From Rhodocyclales bacterium (GTDB lineage: Bacteria > Pseudomonadota > Gammaproteobacteria > Burkholderiales > Rhodocyclaceae): a stretch of 32,541 bases of DNA. Below are positions 23,591 to 32,541 of this stretch, piece by piece (the first letter of the stretch is position 1; each line of letters begins with the position of its first letter). Both the position numbers and the translations under genes were made by a program. The notes below the pieces were generated by a model that made no database searches, was not told where the DNA came from, and saw nothing but the letters and a program-made list of their open reading frames with translations. The DNA lies in the NCBI GenBank assembly GCA_016215645.1, contig JACRIX010000015.1, positions 1 through 32,541 of the forward strand. Direction: 5' to 3'.

Positions 23591-26500
23591 CGATTTAGCC
23601 GAACCACTGCCCTCACCGGATGAGGACTGGTTTGCAGGAGGCGTGGGCGGGGCCGGCGTCGGCTCGCTACCGCCGAGTTGGCTCGACGCACCCGACCCCG
23701 GGTTCGACTCCGGAACCGGGGAACCAAAGGTTCCCGTATCTCCTCCGGTGGTCTGGTTGGCCAACGCCAGGTTGATCGGCCCGGTCGAAGACTCGGTGGT
23801 CTGCTGCGGCGGAGGCGGCGCCGATGCGTTGTCGTTGGTCAGGGAATCCGAGGTCTTGGTCACCGTATTGACAATGTCATTGGTGGTGGACGTGGCCGCC
23901 GTGCCAACGCTGCTGCCACCGGAACTGCTGATGCTGGGGGTGGCACCGGCGAAGTTGGATGCGCTGGACGTTACGCTGCCGGCCGAGGCGCTGTAGCCGA
24001 TGCTGCCACCCGCCGGCACGGTGCTTACCGCCGTCGGCGCCACCGTGACGTTGCCACTGGTGCTGGCCACCGTGATGTTTTGTCCCTGGATCGAGGAATT
24101 CTGCGCCACCGCGCCATAGGCCGACACCCCCACCGAGCCGCCGGAAGACGCGATCACACCGTTCATGGTGATGGTGCTGTCCGGCGCTGCCGTCGCCGCC
24201 GTCAGCGAGATATTGCCCGTGGCCGACAGGCCGCCGCTGCCGACCTGGATCGGGCTGTGCGCAACGAAACTCAGGGTGCCACCGTTGGCGCTGACCGGTG
24301 AGGCCGTGGTGAAGATGCCGCCGCTGGTGTCGACCAGAATGTCGCCACTGCTGGTGCTCACGGCACCCAGCGTCAGCGGCGCGTTGTTGACGATGCTCAG
24401 CGCGCCGGCGGCCTGGGCAATGTTGATCAGGCCGGTCAGCGCCAGGCTGCCGCCGCTCTTGGCGAAGCTGGTGCCGACATTCAGACTTCCCGACCCGTTC
24501 AGTGTGCCGCCGGTCTGGTTGAAGTTCGGCGTCGTCAGGCTGCCCGACACGTTGAGGCTGCTGTCGGCCATGACAAAGCTGCCGCCGGCACCTTGCGCGA
24601 TGCTGTTGAGCTGGGTCGCCAGGGCCAAGGGATCGAAGTTCACCGTGCTTCCGGGAGGCAGCGACACGGCCGCAACGTTGGCGCCATCCGGAAGTGCACT
24701 GCCTGCCCAGTTGCCGGCGGTCGACCACTTGCCATCGCCGGCGGTTCCGGTCCAATTCACACTCGCCAGCTGGGTGATGGCGCCGCTACCGGTAGCCGTC
24801 GCTGCGATGCTGTAGTTTGCGGCGTTGCCTGTACCGTTGGCCAGGCCAAGGCCGGTGAAATTCACCGTCTTGCCAGCGCCGACATTGCGATTGTCAAAGC
24901 TCGCGGTACCGCCCAGGATCAGCGTTTCGCCGTTGGCCAGATTGTTCAGCGTGTACCCGGGGACGCTCGCTGAGGTGTTGCCATCGTAGGGTTTGCTCTG
25001 CGCGGTGAAGCTGGCCGTAAGCGGTCTGGGCGTCACACCCAGCGAACCATCGACATAGCTGATAGTGTAGTTCACCGGATTGAAACTGCCACCCGTCGCG
25101 GCGCTGGCCACGATCGGATAAGGCCCGCCGGCGACGCCCGCCGTCGCTGCGGCACCGCCGGTCGCCAGAGAAACACTGCCGATGGTTTGCCCATTCTTCA
25201 GGCCGCCGGCGATGAACTCGGCTCCCGTCAGGCTCAGCACATCGCCATACACCTTGCTCTGGTTGTTGGCCGTGATTGACAGGGGCGCCGGCGTCACGTT
25301 GTAGGCCGGCGTGATGCCGCTGCTGATGGTGTACCCCAGGGTGCTGGACAGGCCGTTGGCGACGACGAAATAGCTGCCGGAATCGAGCTGGTTGTCGATC
25401 AACAGGCTGCCCACGCTGGTGCGATAACTCGCCGAACCGAGATTGACGCCGAAATTCGCCGCCATGTCTTCGTTGTCCGCAGGCGTCGCAGGCACCAGGG
25501 TAATGCTGTAGGTGGCGGTCGGAGCGTCACCATAGATGTGGCTCGTGGAGCCCGGCAGGCCCAGGTCGGCCGTCAAGCCGGGTTGGGCACTGGCGTAAAT
25601 GAAACCATTGCCCGATTCGCTGACGCTGCCCGGCGCGTAGCTGCCAATGGTGCTGCCATAGTGACGGAAGGCCGAGGTCAATCCGCCCTTGGCGATGGTC
25701 GCTGGAGCCTGGGAGTAAACCAGCCAGCGCCCACTGCCTGCCGTCAGCGTATGGCCGCCGGCATTGTTGAAGTCCTTGCCCGTGGCAAGCACCACGGCAT
25801 TGCCCGAACCGCTCGCCGCGATATTGCCATTGAGATTGATATGGCCCGTGGCATTGGCGAGCAGCGAGGTCAACGCGGTCATGGCCGGCAGGCTGAGGTC
25901 GCCGGTGTGCGCGATGTCCAGCGCGCCGCTAAGCCCCACCGTGCCGCCGCTGTAGTTGAAGCCGTTGGCGATGCCCAGGTTGCCGCTGCCGTTCAAGGCG
26001 CCGGCGGTCATGCCCAGCGTTTGCACGGACGACGCTCCGTTCAGCACCAGCGTGCCGCCCGATACCGACAATGACCCACCGACGCTGGTGGCTCCGCTCA
26101 CCGTCAGCGAGCCGCCGGAGATATCCAGCGAATTGAGTGCATTCACCGTCAGCGCCGCGATCGTGTCGTTGCCGCTCGGATGCAGCACCGCGAAGCCGGC
26201 GCTGATCAACGCCGAATTGCCCGCCCCCGGCACGACACCACCCGACCAATTGACCGGATTGCCCCAGGTCAGGTCGCTGGCCGTGTTGAGGAAGGTCTTG
26301 GTGCCGGTCGTCGAATAGATCAACCTCGATGCCTCGCCGGCCGCCAGGTTGTAACCCGCATCGAAATTCCCGGGCAGGTTGGAGTTTGCGAAATTGCCGC
26401 TGGCCGTGCCCGTCATCGCCAGGAAGGGCATCGCATCGCCATTGACGGGCGTCGGATAGCTGCCCGTCAGACTGGCGTTCAGCGTACCGCCCATGGTGAC

Positions 26501-29500
26501 GTTTCCGCTCACGGCAAGCTTGTCGAACTGGCCGGCCCCGGTACCGCCGAGGTCGATGGCGAGCTGGCCACCGGTGAGGTCGAGATTGCCCACGATGCTC
26601 AGCGTCGCCGTATTTCCAGCGCCGACTCCCGGGCTGATCGTGCCGTTGTTGGTCAGGGTATTGGCAGATCCGACGTCGATCGTACCGCTGCCGCTCAGGG
26701 TGCCGGCGTTGGTGAAGCTGCCGGGAAACTGCACGGTGCCGGTCTGGACATCCAGCACACCTGCATTGCTGAACGTAATCGGATTGGAGAGGCCGATCAC
26801 CGTGACGCCCGCGCCGGCAGACTTCCTCAGCGTGCCCGTGTTGCTCAGCGTCGGTACCGCCCCGGCGGTGTATTGCAGACTGGCATCGCCCTGGATGTCG
26901 AGTACGCCATTGTTGGTCAGCACAGAACCATTGTTCAGGATCAGGTTGCCGGTGCCGCTCACCGTCATCGTCCCGGCAATGGTCAGATTGCCGCCATCGA
27001 GCAGCTTGGTGCCAGCGCCGCTCAGGGCCAGGGTCCTGCCGGCGGCGACCGTCACACCACCCGGTGATCCGACCGAAAAGCCGCCACCCGTCCAGTTGAT
27101 GCTGCCGTTATTCAGGTTTACCGTGCCACTGTCGTACCAGGTCGCACCCGAGAGGTTCAGCGTACCGGCACCGGTAAAATTGGTGACGCTGCTGAAGCCG
27201 TGATTGCCCCCTACGTAGTCGAGCACCGTGCCGGCGCCCAGCAGGATGCTGCCGTTGGAATCACCGCCCGAACCGCTGATCGTGACATTGCCGTTGATGG
27301 TATTGGCGCCGGTGAGACTGACGGCACCGTTGAGATTGAGCGAGCCGCTCTGGATGTCCAGGGTCGCGGCGGAAATGTTGACCGCCATCGGGTTGGTCAG
27401 GCCGATGATGGTCTGGCCGGCACTGGCGGTTTTTTGCAGCGTGCCGCTGCTGGTGAAGCTGGGTACGCCGCCGGCGGTGTACTGGATGTCGCTGTCGGTC
27501 TGGATGCTGAACAGGCCGCTGCTGGCGAGTTGCGCGGCGTTGTTGAGCAGCAGGTTGCCGGCGCCGGTCCAGGCGATCGTGCCGGCGTTGTTCAGGCTGC
27601 CACCACTCATATCGACGTTGCCGGGGTTGGCGATGGTGAGCGTGCTGCCGGACGGAATCGAATAGTTGGCGGCCAGCAGGCTGCCACCCGACCACTTGCT
27701 GGTGCCGGTGAAGGCGGCGGTACCACTGAAGTTGCCGCCGGCCAGTTCCAGGTTGCTGCTGCTGACGGCGCCGCTGAAGCTGCCGCCACTGCTGACCAGA
27801 TTGACACCGGCGCCAATGAAGGAGCTGCCGGCGGTAAAGCTGTTGTTACCGATGTACTGGAGCGTGCCGCTCTGGGCGTCGAGGACGCCGGAGTTGGTGA
27901 AGGTGAAGGGGTTGGTGAGGCCAATCACCGTGGCGCCGGCGCCGGCGGACTTCCGCAGCGTTCCGGTATTGACGATGCTCGGCACGCCGCCGGCGGTGTA
28001 TTGGAAATCGGCGTCGGACTGGATGTCGAGCAGGTTGTTGTTGGTGAGAGTCCCGCCATTGTTCAGCAGCAGATTGCCCGTTCCGCTCACCGTCATCGTG
28101 CCGCTGTTCGTCAGCTTGCCGGCGTCCAGCAGCTTGTTGCCGGCACCGCTCAGCGCCAGGGTCCGACCAGCCGCCACGGTTGTGCCACCGACGCCGCCTA
28201 CCGCCAGCGTACCGCCCGTCCAGCTGAGGACGCTGCTGTCGAGATTGACCGTGCCCGTGCCGGTCCAGGTGGCGCCCGACAGCGTCAGTGTGCCGGCGCC
28301 GGTATAGCTGGTCGCGCCACCGAAATTGTGCGAGCCGCCCACGTAGTCGAGCACCGTGCCGGCGCCAAGAATGAAGCTGCCGTTGTTGCCGCCACCCGAG
28401 CCGCTGATGCTGATGTTTCCATTCAGCGTATTGGCGCCGGTGAAACTGACGGCGCCGTTGAGGTTGAGCGAGCCTGTCTGGATGTCCAGTGTCGCGGCCG
28501 AACTGTTGATCGCCATCGGGTTGGTCAGGCCGATGATGGTCTGCCCGGCACTGGCGGTTTTTTGCAGCGTGCCGCTGTTGTTGAAGCTGGGTACGCCGCC
28601 GGCGGTGTACTGGATGTCGCCGTCGGTCTGGATGCTGAACAGGCCGCTGTTGTTGATCTGCGCGGCGTTGTTGAGCAGCAGGTTGCCGGCGCCGGTCCAG
28701 GCGATCGTGCCGGCATTGTTCAGGGTGCCGCCACTCATATCGACGTTGCCCGGGTTGGCAATGGTGAGCGTGCTGCCGGACGGAATCGAATAGTTGGCGG
28801 CCAGCAGGCTGCCGCCCGACCACTTGGTGGTACCGGTGAAGCTGGCGGTGCCGCTGAAGCTGCCGCCGGCCAGGTCGAGGTTGCTGCTGCTGATGGCGCC
28901 GCTGAAACTGCCACCGGTGCTGACCTGGTTGGCTCCGGCGCCGGTGAAGGAGCTGCCGGCAGTGAAGCTGTTGTTGCTGACGTACTGGAGCGTGCCGCTC
29001 TGGGCATCGAGCACGCCAGCATTGCTGAAGTTGATCGGATTGGTCAGGCCAATTACCGTGACGCCCGCTCCGGCCGATTTGCGCAGCGTGCCGGTGTTGC
29101 TCAGCGTCGGCATCCCGCCGACGGTGTATTGCACGCCCGCATCGCTCTGGATATCGAATACGCCATTGTTGGTCAGCAGGGAACCGTTGTTCAACAGCAC
29201 ATTGCCCGTGCCACTCACCGTCATCGTGCCGGCATTGGTCAGCTTGCCGCCGTCCAGGGCCTTGTTGATCGCGCCGCTCAGCGCCAGGGTCTGCCCCGCG
29301 CCGACCGTCAGGCCACCTGCCCCGCCGATGGATACCGTGCCGCCGGTCCAGGTGCTGCCGACGCCGGAAATCGTCAGCGTCCCGCTGCCGGCAAGGACCC
29401 CGCCGGACTGCTGATAGGTCGCGATGGTCGAGGCAGCCGCAATGCTCAGTGTGCCGCCGGAAAGGTTCAACTGCCCGCTGGCAGCGCCACTCACGGCGCC

Positions 29501-32500
29501 ATTCAATGCGGCGGAGCCAATGCCGGACACGATCAAGCCGCCGCCCAGGGTGGTCAGCCCGCTAACCGTCAATGATCCACCGGAGACATTCACGGTATTG
29601 CCACTATCGATGGTCAGGGCCGCAATACTGTCGGCACCGTAGCCATGACTCACGGCATGGCTGCCGCTGATCAGTGCCGTGTCGCCGACGCCGGGCAGGC
29701 CGCCGGTCCAGTTGAGCGCCGTGCCCCAGTCGAGGTTGGCCTGGCTATTGTTGAAGGTACGGGTGCCCACAGTCGAGAAGATCATGCGTGCGCCTTCACC
29801 CCCCGCCAGGTTGTAACCCGCGCTGAAGTTGGCGGCGATCACTCCGGGCGTGAAGGTCCCGCTGGCCACACCGCCCATGGTGAGGAAGGGGATCGCATCG
29901 GCATTCACCGGCGTGTAGCCGCCCGTAACCGCCGCATTCAGCGTGCCTCCCATGGTGACGTTGCCAGTCGCCGAAATCTTGTCGAACTGCCCGGCGCCGG
30001 TGCCGCCCAGGTCGACGTTGAGCGTGCCGCCAGCGAGATTCAGGTCGCCGGTGATAGCCAAAGTCGCCGTGTTGCCAGCGCCGACTCCCGGGCTGATCGT
30101 GCCGTTGTTGGTGAGAGTCGCGGAGGTGAGGTTCACCGTTCCCGAGCCGCGGATCACACCGCTTGCAGCGTTAGTCAACGGCCCGCCGGCGGTGCCAAAC
30201 GTCGCGCCGCCGCCGACCTCAATGATTCCGTTATTGCTGATCGTCGTACGCACCTCCAGCGTGCCGCTGGAAGCCTTTAGCGTGCCGTTGTTTTCCGGAA
30301 AACTCAGATCCGACCACAGTATCCCCGTGCCCGAACCCGCATTCTGGATCGTGCCGGTATTGTTCACCGTGCCCGAAGCACCTGAAATGGTCTCGATAAA
30401 ATTCACGCCCGAACCGTTATCGAACCGGATCAGGCCCGAGTTGTTCACCACCGAGCCGTTGCTCAACCACAGACCGTCGTTGTGGCTGACGTTGATCGTC
30501 GTCGTGCCCTGGTTGTTCAGCGTCACGCCAACCAGTTCGCGCCCCCCGGATCCGCCCAGCGCCAGCGTCTGGGCCGAAGGCACCGAAAGCGTCGGGGAGG
30601 CGCCGCTTCCAGTGATCACGCCGTTCACCGTCCAATTCATGCCCCCGTTCAGGGTCATCGTCCCGCCGGTCAGATTGAGCGATCCGCCGCTTAACTGGTA
30701 GGGCCCGTTGAGTGTCGCGTTTGAGACGTTTAGCGTTCCGCCTGTTTGCGTGAGCGAGGCGCCATTGACCATCGACACCACCGCGCCATTGCCCAGAGTG
30801 TGCGGGCCGATGCCCGTGTACGCCGCGAACTCGATCCCCGTGCCATCCAGCGTCGTCATGCCGTTGTAGTTCCCGGCAAACATTGCGAGCGATCCCGCCG
30901 TGCGCTTGAGCGTTCCGCCCGTATGCGTAATGCTCATGTCGTTCCAGAGACCTCCAGTGCCAGCGCCCGCGTTCTGGATTGTGCCGGTATTGTTCAGCGT
31001 GCCGGACGCACCCGACATGGTCTCGATAAAGTTCACGCCCGAAGCGGTATCGAACCGGATCAGGCCCGAGTTGTTCACCACCGAGCCGTTGCTCAGCCAC
31101 AGTCCGTCGTTGTTACTGACGTTGATCGTCGTCGTGCCCTGGTTGTTCAGCGTCACGCCAACCAGTTCGCGCCCCCCGGATCCGCTCAGCGCCAGCGTTG
31201 CTCCGGACGCGATGTTCAGTGTGCCCAGACCTCCCTTCGAAACCGTCCCACCCGTCCAGTTGAACGTGCCATTCACCGTCAGATCGCCCGCACCCTGTAG
31301 CGTTCCACCCGAAAGGGTGAAACTCGTACCCGCCGCGGTAGTTGAGGCAGCGTCGAGTTGCAACGAACCACCGGTGATCGACACCGTTTCATCGTCACCC
31401 AAGCTCAGTGACTTCGCCACTTGCGTGCCGGTACTTACCGTCGCCGTCTTGGTCAAGCCGATGACATTGACAATCGCGTCCTTGTTCGCATTCGGCGTGC
31501 CGCGCGTCCAGTTCGCAGCCGTCTCCCAGGCCGTGCTGCTGGCGCCGGTGAAGCGCGTGACAACCGATGAAAGGAACGAGGTCGTGGTGGCGCCATACGT
31601 TGGCGCCAAATTGACGTCCGTTGGATTGGTGATCGTAAACGTACCGCTGGCAGATGCATGGGTGAAGGGCGTAAAGCTTTGCCCGCCATCAGTGACGAAG
31701 CTGTTGATTTCGCTGAAGGCGACAGTGCCGCCGCGGGTGAGCGCGCCGGTCACGGCCAGCACGTCGTACTGTGTGCCCGCAGTGGTACCGCCCAATTCGA
31801 TGGCGATGGTGCCGGTATTGGTGAGGTCGCCGGTGATGCTCAAGGTCGCCGTGTTGCCAGCGCCGACTCCCGGGGAAATCGTGCCGTTGTTGGTCAGCGT
31901 GCTGACGCCGACGCTGATGGTGCCGGCACCGGTCAGCGAGCCTGTGTTGGTAAAACCGCCCGTCTTTTCAAAGACAGCTCCAGATGCCACGTTGATCGTA
32001 CCGGCCTCGGATGCCGATCCGCTGACCTGGAAGGTTCCCGAATTGACGTTGAACGTGCCGCCTGCGGCATTGCTGAAGGTGGTGATGCTGGAAGACTGCG
32101 TCGCCAGCGAACCGGCGTTCTTGTTGAAGGTGCCGGTATTCACAAAGGTGGAACTGGAACCATTACCTTCGAGCGGACTGGGCGCCGTGGTCGTGTCGTT
32201 GATGATGCCGCCGGCCAGGTTGTTCAGCGTCGCACCGTTGTAAATCAGGACCCGATGCGAACCGCCAACGTCCACCGTGCCGCTGTTGTTCCAGGTCACC
32301 ACACCATTGAACGTGGGGGAACCGCTCAGCGTGGTAACGCTGGTAGTGCCGGTGGTGAAACTGCCACCGCCAACACCGGTGAAGCTGGGTGTGCCCAGGC
32401 TCAAGGCGTTGTTCACCGTGAGGTTGCCCGCGCCCTGCACGGTGCCACCAGTCAAGGAGAGCGTCGGACCTCCGACCACAAACGTGGTGTTGGTGCCAAA

Positions 32501-32541
32501 GCTCATGGTCCCGCCCGTCAGCCCCAGCACACCCGTACCGC
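23417..32541 (-). CDS. Giant filamentous-haemagglutinin/YDG-type exoprotein (partial, N-terminus outside window)
   Basis: The open frame runs from the right edge to a stop at 23417, giving more than 3,040 residues of Gly/Ser/Thr/Asn-rich beta-strand repeats. No start is visible: the frame continues past 32541. The repeats have the N-G-T-I / L-x-x-N-N-G-x-I ladder of right-handed beta-helix exoproteins. Four module junctions carry an NW-x-G-x-P-x-x-x-D/N-x-A motif (near 31,500, 29,700, 26,240 and 24,700), and three share the SPGVGAGNTATL segment. Near the C-terminus are MBG- and YDG-like domains (YGDVLSLTG, then PRPLTASFTAQSKPYDGNTS), then a Ser/Pro-rich region and a Lys/Glu-rich tail ending VAKKLAQCSS. 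This fits a TpsA-type adhesin secreted by two-partner secretion. The signal peptide, TPS domain and TpsB partner are not in view. Function (adhesion, biofilm, contact-dependent roles) is inferred. Confidence 0.9.
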   Translation of the reverse strand, partial: GTGVLGLTGGTMSFGTNTTFVVGGPTLSLTGGTVQGAGNLTVNNALSLGTPSFTGVGGGSFTTGTTSVTTLSGSPTFNGVVTWNNSGTVDVGGSHRVLIYNGATLNNLAGGIINDTTTAPSPLEGNGSSSTFVNTGTFNKNAGSLATQSSSITTFSNAAGGTFNVNSGTFQVSGSASEAGTINVASGAVFEKTGGFTNTGSLTGAGTISVGVSTLTNNGTISPGVGAGNTATLSITGDLTNTGTIAIELGGTTAGTQYDVLAVTGALTRGGTVAFSEINSFVTDGGQSFTPFTHASASGTFTITNPTDVNLAPTYGATTTSFLSSVVTRFTGASSTAWETAANWTRGTPNANKDAIVNVIGLTKTATVSTGTQVAKSLSLGDDETVSITGGSLQLDAASTTAAGTSFTLSGGTLQGAGDLTVNGTFNWTGGTVSKGGLGTLNIASGATLALSGSGGRELVGVTLNNQGTTTINVSNNDGLWLSNGSVVNNSGLIRFDTASGVNFIETMSGASGTLNNTGTIQNAGAGTGGLWNDMSITHTGGTLKRTAGSLAMFAGNYNGMTTLDGTGIEFAAYTGIGPHTLGNGAVVSMVNGASLTQTGGTLNVSNATLNGPYQLSGGSLNLTGGTMTLNGGMNWTVNGVITGSGASPTLSVPSAQTLALGGSGGRELVGVTLNNQGTTTINVSHNDGLWLSNGSVVNNSGLIRFDNGSGVNFIETISGASGTVNNTGTIQNAGSGTGILWSDLSFPENNGTLKASSGTLEVRTTISNNGIIEVGGGATFGTAGGPLTNAASGVIRGSGTVNLTSATLTNNGTISPGVGAGNTATLAITGDLNLAGGTLNVDLGGTGAGQFDKISATGNVTMGGTLNAAVTGGYTPVNADAIPFLTMGGVASGTFTPGVIAANFSAGYNLAGGEGARMIFSTVGTRTFNNSQANLDWGTALNWTGGLPGVGDTALISGSHAVSHGYGADSIAALTIDSGNTVNVSGGSLTVSGLTTLGGGLIVSGIGSAALNGAVSGAASGQLNLSGGTLSIAAASTIATYQQSGGVLAGSGTLTISGVGSTWTGGTVSIGGAGGLTVGAGQTLALSGAINKALDGGKLTNAGTMTVSGTGNVLLNNGSLLTNNGVFDIQSDAGVQYTVGGMPTLSNTGTLRKSAGAGVTVIGLTNPINFSNAGVLDAQSGTLQYVSNNSFTAGSSFTGAGANQVSTGGSFSGAISSSNLDLAGGSFSGTASFTGTTKWSGGSLLAANYSIPSGSTLTIANPGNVDMSGGTLNNAGTIAWTGAGNLLLNNAAQINNSGLFSIQTDGDIQYTAGGVPSFNNSGTLQKTASAGQTIIGLTNPMAINSSAATLDIQTGSLNLNGAVSFTGANTLNGNISISGSGGGNNGSFILGAGTVLDYVGGSHNFGGATSYTGAGTLTLSGATWTGTGTVNLDSSVLSWTGGTLAVGGVGGTTVAAGRTLALSGAGNKLLDAGKLTNSGTMTVSGTGNLLLNNGGTLTNNNLLDIQSDADFQYTAGGVPSIVNTGTLRKSAGAGATVIGLTNPFTFTNSGVLDAQSGTLQYIGNNSFTAGSSFIGAGVNLVSSGGSFSGAVSSSNLELAGGNFSGTAAFTGTSKWSGGSLLAANYSIPSGSTLTIANPGNVDMSGGSLNNAGTIAWTGAGNLLLNNAAQLASSGLFSIQTDSDIQYTAGGVPSFTSSGTLQKTASAGQTIIGLTNPMAVNISAATLDIQSGSLNLNGAVSLTGANTINGNVTISGSGGDSNGSILLGAGTVLDYVGGNHGFSSVTNFTGAGTLNLSGATWYDSGTVNLNNGSINWTGGGFSVGSPGGVTVAAGRTLALSGAGTKLLDGGNLTIAGTMTVSGTGNLILNNGSVLTNNGVLDIQGDASLQYTAGAVPTLSNTGTLRKSAGAGVTVIGLSNPITFSNAGVLDVQTGTVQFPGSFTNAGTLSGSGTIDVGSANTLTNNGTISPGVGAGNTATLSIVGNLDLTGGQLAIDLGGTGAGQFDKLAVSGNVTMGGTLNASLTGSYPTPVNGDAMPFLAMTGTASGNFANSNLPGNFDAGYNLAAGEASRLIYSTTGTKTFLNTASDLTWGNPVNWSGGVVPGAGNSALISAGFAVLHPSGNDTIAALTVNALNSLDISGGSLTVSGATSVGGSLSVSGGTLVLNGASSVQTLGMTAGALNGSGNLGIANGFNYSGGTVGLSGALDIAHTGDLSLPAMTALTSLLANATGHINLNGNIAASGSGNAVVLATGKDFNNAGGHTLTAGSGRWLVYSQAPATIAKGGLTSAFRHYGSTIGSYAPGSVSESGNGFIYASAQPGLTADLGLPGSTSHIYGDAPTATYSITLVPATPADNEDMAANFGVNLGSASYRTSVGSLLIDNQLDSGSYFVVANGLSSTLGYTISSGITPAYNVTPAPLSITANNQSKVYGDVLSLTGAEFIAGGLKNGQTIGSVSLATGGAAATAGVAGGPYPIVASAATGGSFNPVNYTISYVDGSLGVTPRPLTASFTAQSKPYDGNTSASVPGYTLNNLANGETLILGGTASFDNRNVGAGKTVNFTGLGLANGTGNAANYSIAATATGSGAITQLASVNWTGTAGDGKWSTAGNWAGSALPDGANVAAVSLPPGSTVNFDPLALATQLNSIAQGAGGSFVMADSSLNVSGSLTTPNFNQTGGTLNGSGSLNVGTSFAKSGGSLALTGLINIAQAAGALSIVNNAPLTLGAVSTSSGDILVDTSGGIFTTASPVSANGGTLSFVAHSPIQVGSGGLSATGNISLTAATAAPDSTITMNGVIASSGGSVGVSAYGAVAQNSSIQGQNITVASTSGNVTVAPTAVSTVPAGGSIGYSASAGSVTSSASNFAGATPSISSSGGSSVGTAATSTTNDIVNTVTKTSDSLTNDNASAPPPPQQTTESSTGPINLALANQTTGGDTGTFGSPVPESNPGSGASSQLGGSEPTPAPPTPPANQSSSGEGSGSAKSQEKSEAPRDPAKDTVADTSKDKEEKKEEKKDDKKKGEAKEQKKEERRVAKKLAQCSS
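24755..25310 (-). other. MBG/YDG-domain region of the exoprotein
   Basis: The reading frame here encodes two consecutive domains linked by PAPLSITANNQSKVYGD and TPRPLTASFTAQSKPYDGNT. The V-Y-G-D and P-Y-D-G signatures, with an NYTI / NYSI end to each, identify MBG-like and YDG-like units. These are immunoglobulin-like repeats common in the C-terminal part of large haemagglutinin-type adhesins. They separate the beta-helix from the last NW module and the tail. Confidence 0.75.
26729..29350 (-). repeat. 1,128-base tandem repeat, 2.3 copies
   Basis: Within the exoprotein gene a 376-residue unit recurs with an exact 1,128-base period. Copy A is 29350-28223, copy B 28222-27095, and a partial copy C runs 27094 to about 26729. 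Anchors agree: the Trp codon of the WTGG segment is at 29350, 28222 and 27094, and the YSIPSGSTLTIANPGNVDMS segment is shared by A and B. No insertions or deletions separate these anchors. Each unit itself contains two related halves, with the LLNN/QYTxGG segment recurring 519 bases (173 residues) apart. Confidence 0.9.
30341..31198 (-). repeat. Duplication of ~230 bases spaced by 630 bases
   Basis: Two stretches, 31198-30971 and 30568-30341, are close copies at the DNA level and lie exactly 630 bases (210 residues) apart. Both encode SGGRELVGVTLNNQGTTTIN and the following NDGLWLSNGSVVNNSGLIRF segment, then a diverging end. The sequence between them is unrelated at first sight. High nucleotide identity, including silent positions, points to recent duplication or gene conversion. 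Confidence 0.88.

Noticed and set aside
27200..29575. 791-residue open frame antisense to the exoprotein, with repeats of its own
   Set aside because: It mirrors the 1,128-base repeats and GC-biased codons of the real gene. Its product is Ala/Gly/Arg/Gln-rich with no domain, signal peptide or ribosome site.
26729..31198. CRISPR-like array
   Set aside because: Repeats are long, in frame and coding, with related sequence between anchors and no short repeat/spacer pattern or cas genes.
30900..32243. 447-residue antisense open frame in the exoprotein
   Set aside because: Pro/Val/Ser-rich translation of the opposite strand of repeat DNA; no recognisable family and it starts inside coding sequence.

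Overview
The window reads as the chromosome of a GC-rich betaproteobacterium. Four things support this: the aromatic/serine gene order gyrA-serC-serA-pheA-hisC-tyrA-aroA/cmk-rpsA, the block of amidohydrolase, ompA-like gene, ubiG, gph and ssrA, a tmRNA tag reading ANDERFALAA, and the two-partner-secretion style giant adhesin. A member of or near the Rhodocyclales is my best guess, but the genus cannot be fixed from the sequence alone.

Region 1 (1-13137, all minus strand, read right to left) is housekeeping. gyrA comes first, followed by a compact run of serC, serA, pheA, hisC and tyrA with gaps of 11 bases or less or a 1-base overlap. Next are a 1.9 kb accessory islet, a fused aroA-cmk gene and the 5' part of rpsA, which runs off the left edge. 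The amino-acid genes cover serine synthesis from 3-phosphoglycerate, then phenylalanine and tyrosine synthesis from chorismate, and EPSP synthase feeds chorismate. The islet between tyrA and aroA holds a truncated Uma2-family gene, an AT-rich gene for an unrecognised exported protein, and a nucleotidyltransferase/HEPN (MNT-HEPN) pair of the toxin-antitoxin type. All are in the operon direction.

Region 2 (13252-23374, almost all plus strand) begins at a divergent intergenic region. It holds an MTA/SAH-deaminase-like amidohydrolase, an OmpA-family lipoprotein-like or porin-like protein with its terminator, a pair of 27-base hairpin repeats, ubiG and gph. These are followed by the tmRNA gene with its own terminator and a tRNA-Thr on the opposite strand. 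After a perfect 10-bp inverted repeat carrying back-to-back -10 boxes comes a NarL-type two-component pair whose kinase has a degenerate receiver domain. The region ends with five tightly spaced genes: a CBS-domain protein, a DUF465/YdcH protein, metY, an alpha/beta hydrolase and a DUF2189 membrane protein.

Region 3 (23417-32541, minus strand) is the C-terminal ~3,040 residues of one giant Gly/Ser/Thr/Asn-rich exoprotein of the filamentous-haemagglutinin/YDG type. Its N-terminus lies beyond the right edge. It has hierarchical repeats (an exact 1,128-base period with 2.3 copies, and a separate 630-base-spaced duplication), four NW-type module boundaries, MBG/YDG domains and a Lys/Glu-rich tail with a near-terminal cysteine.

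The items most worth following up are the islet inside the aromatic operon, the repeat architecture and tail of the exoprotein, the promoter palindrome before the two-component system, and the paired hairpin repeats with a compensatory base change upstream of ubiG.
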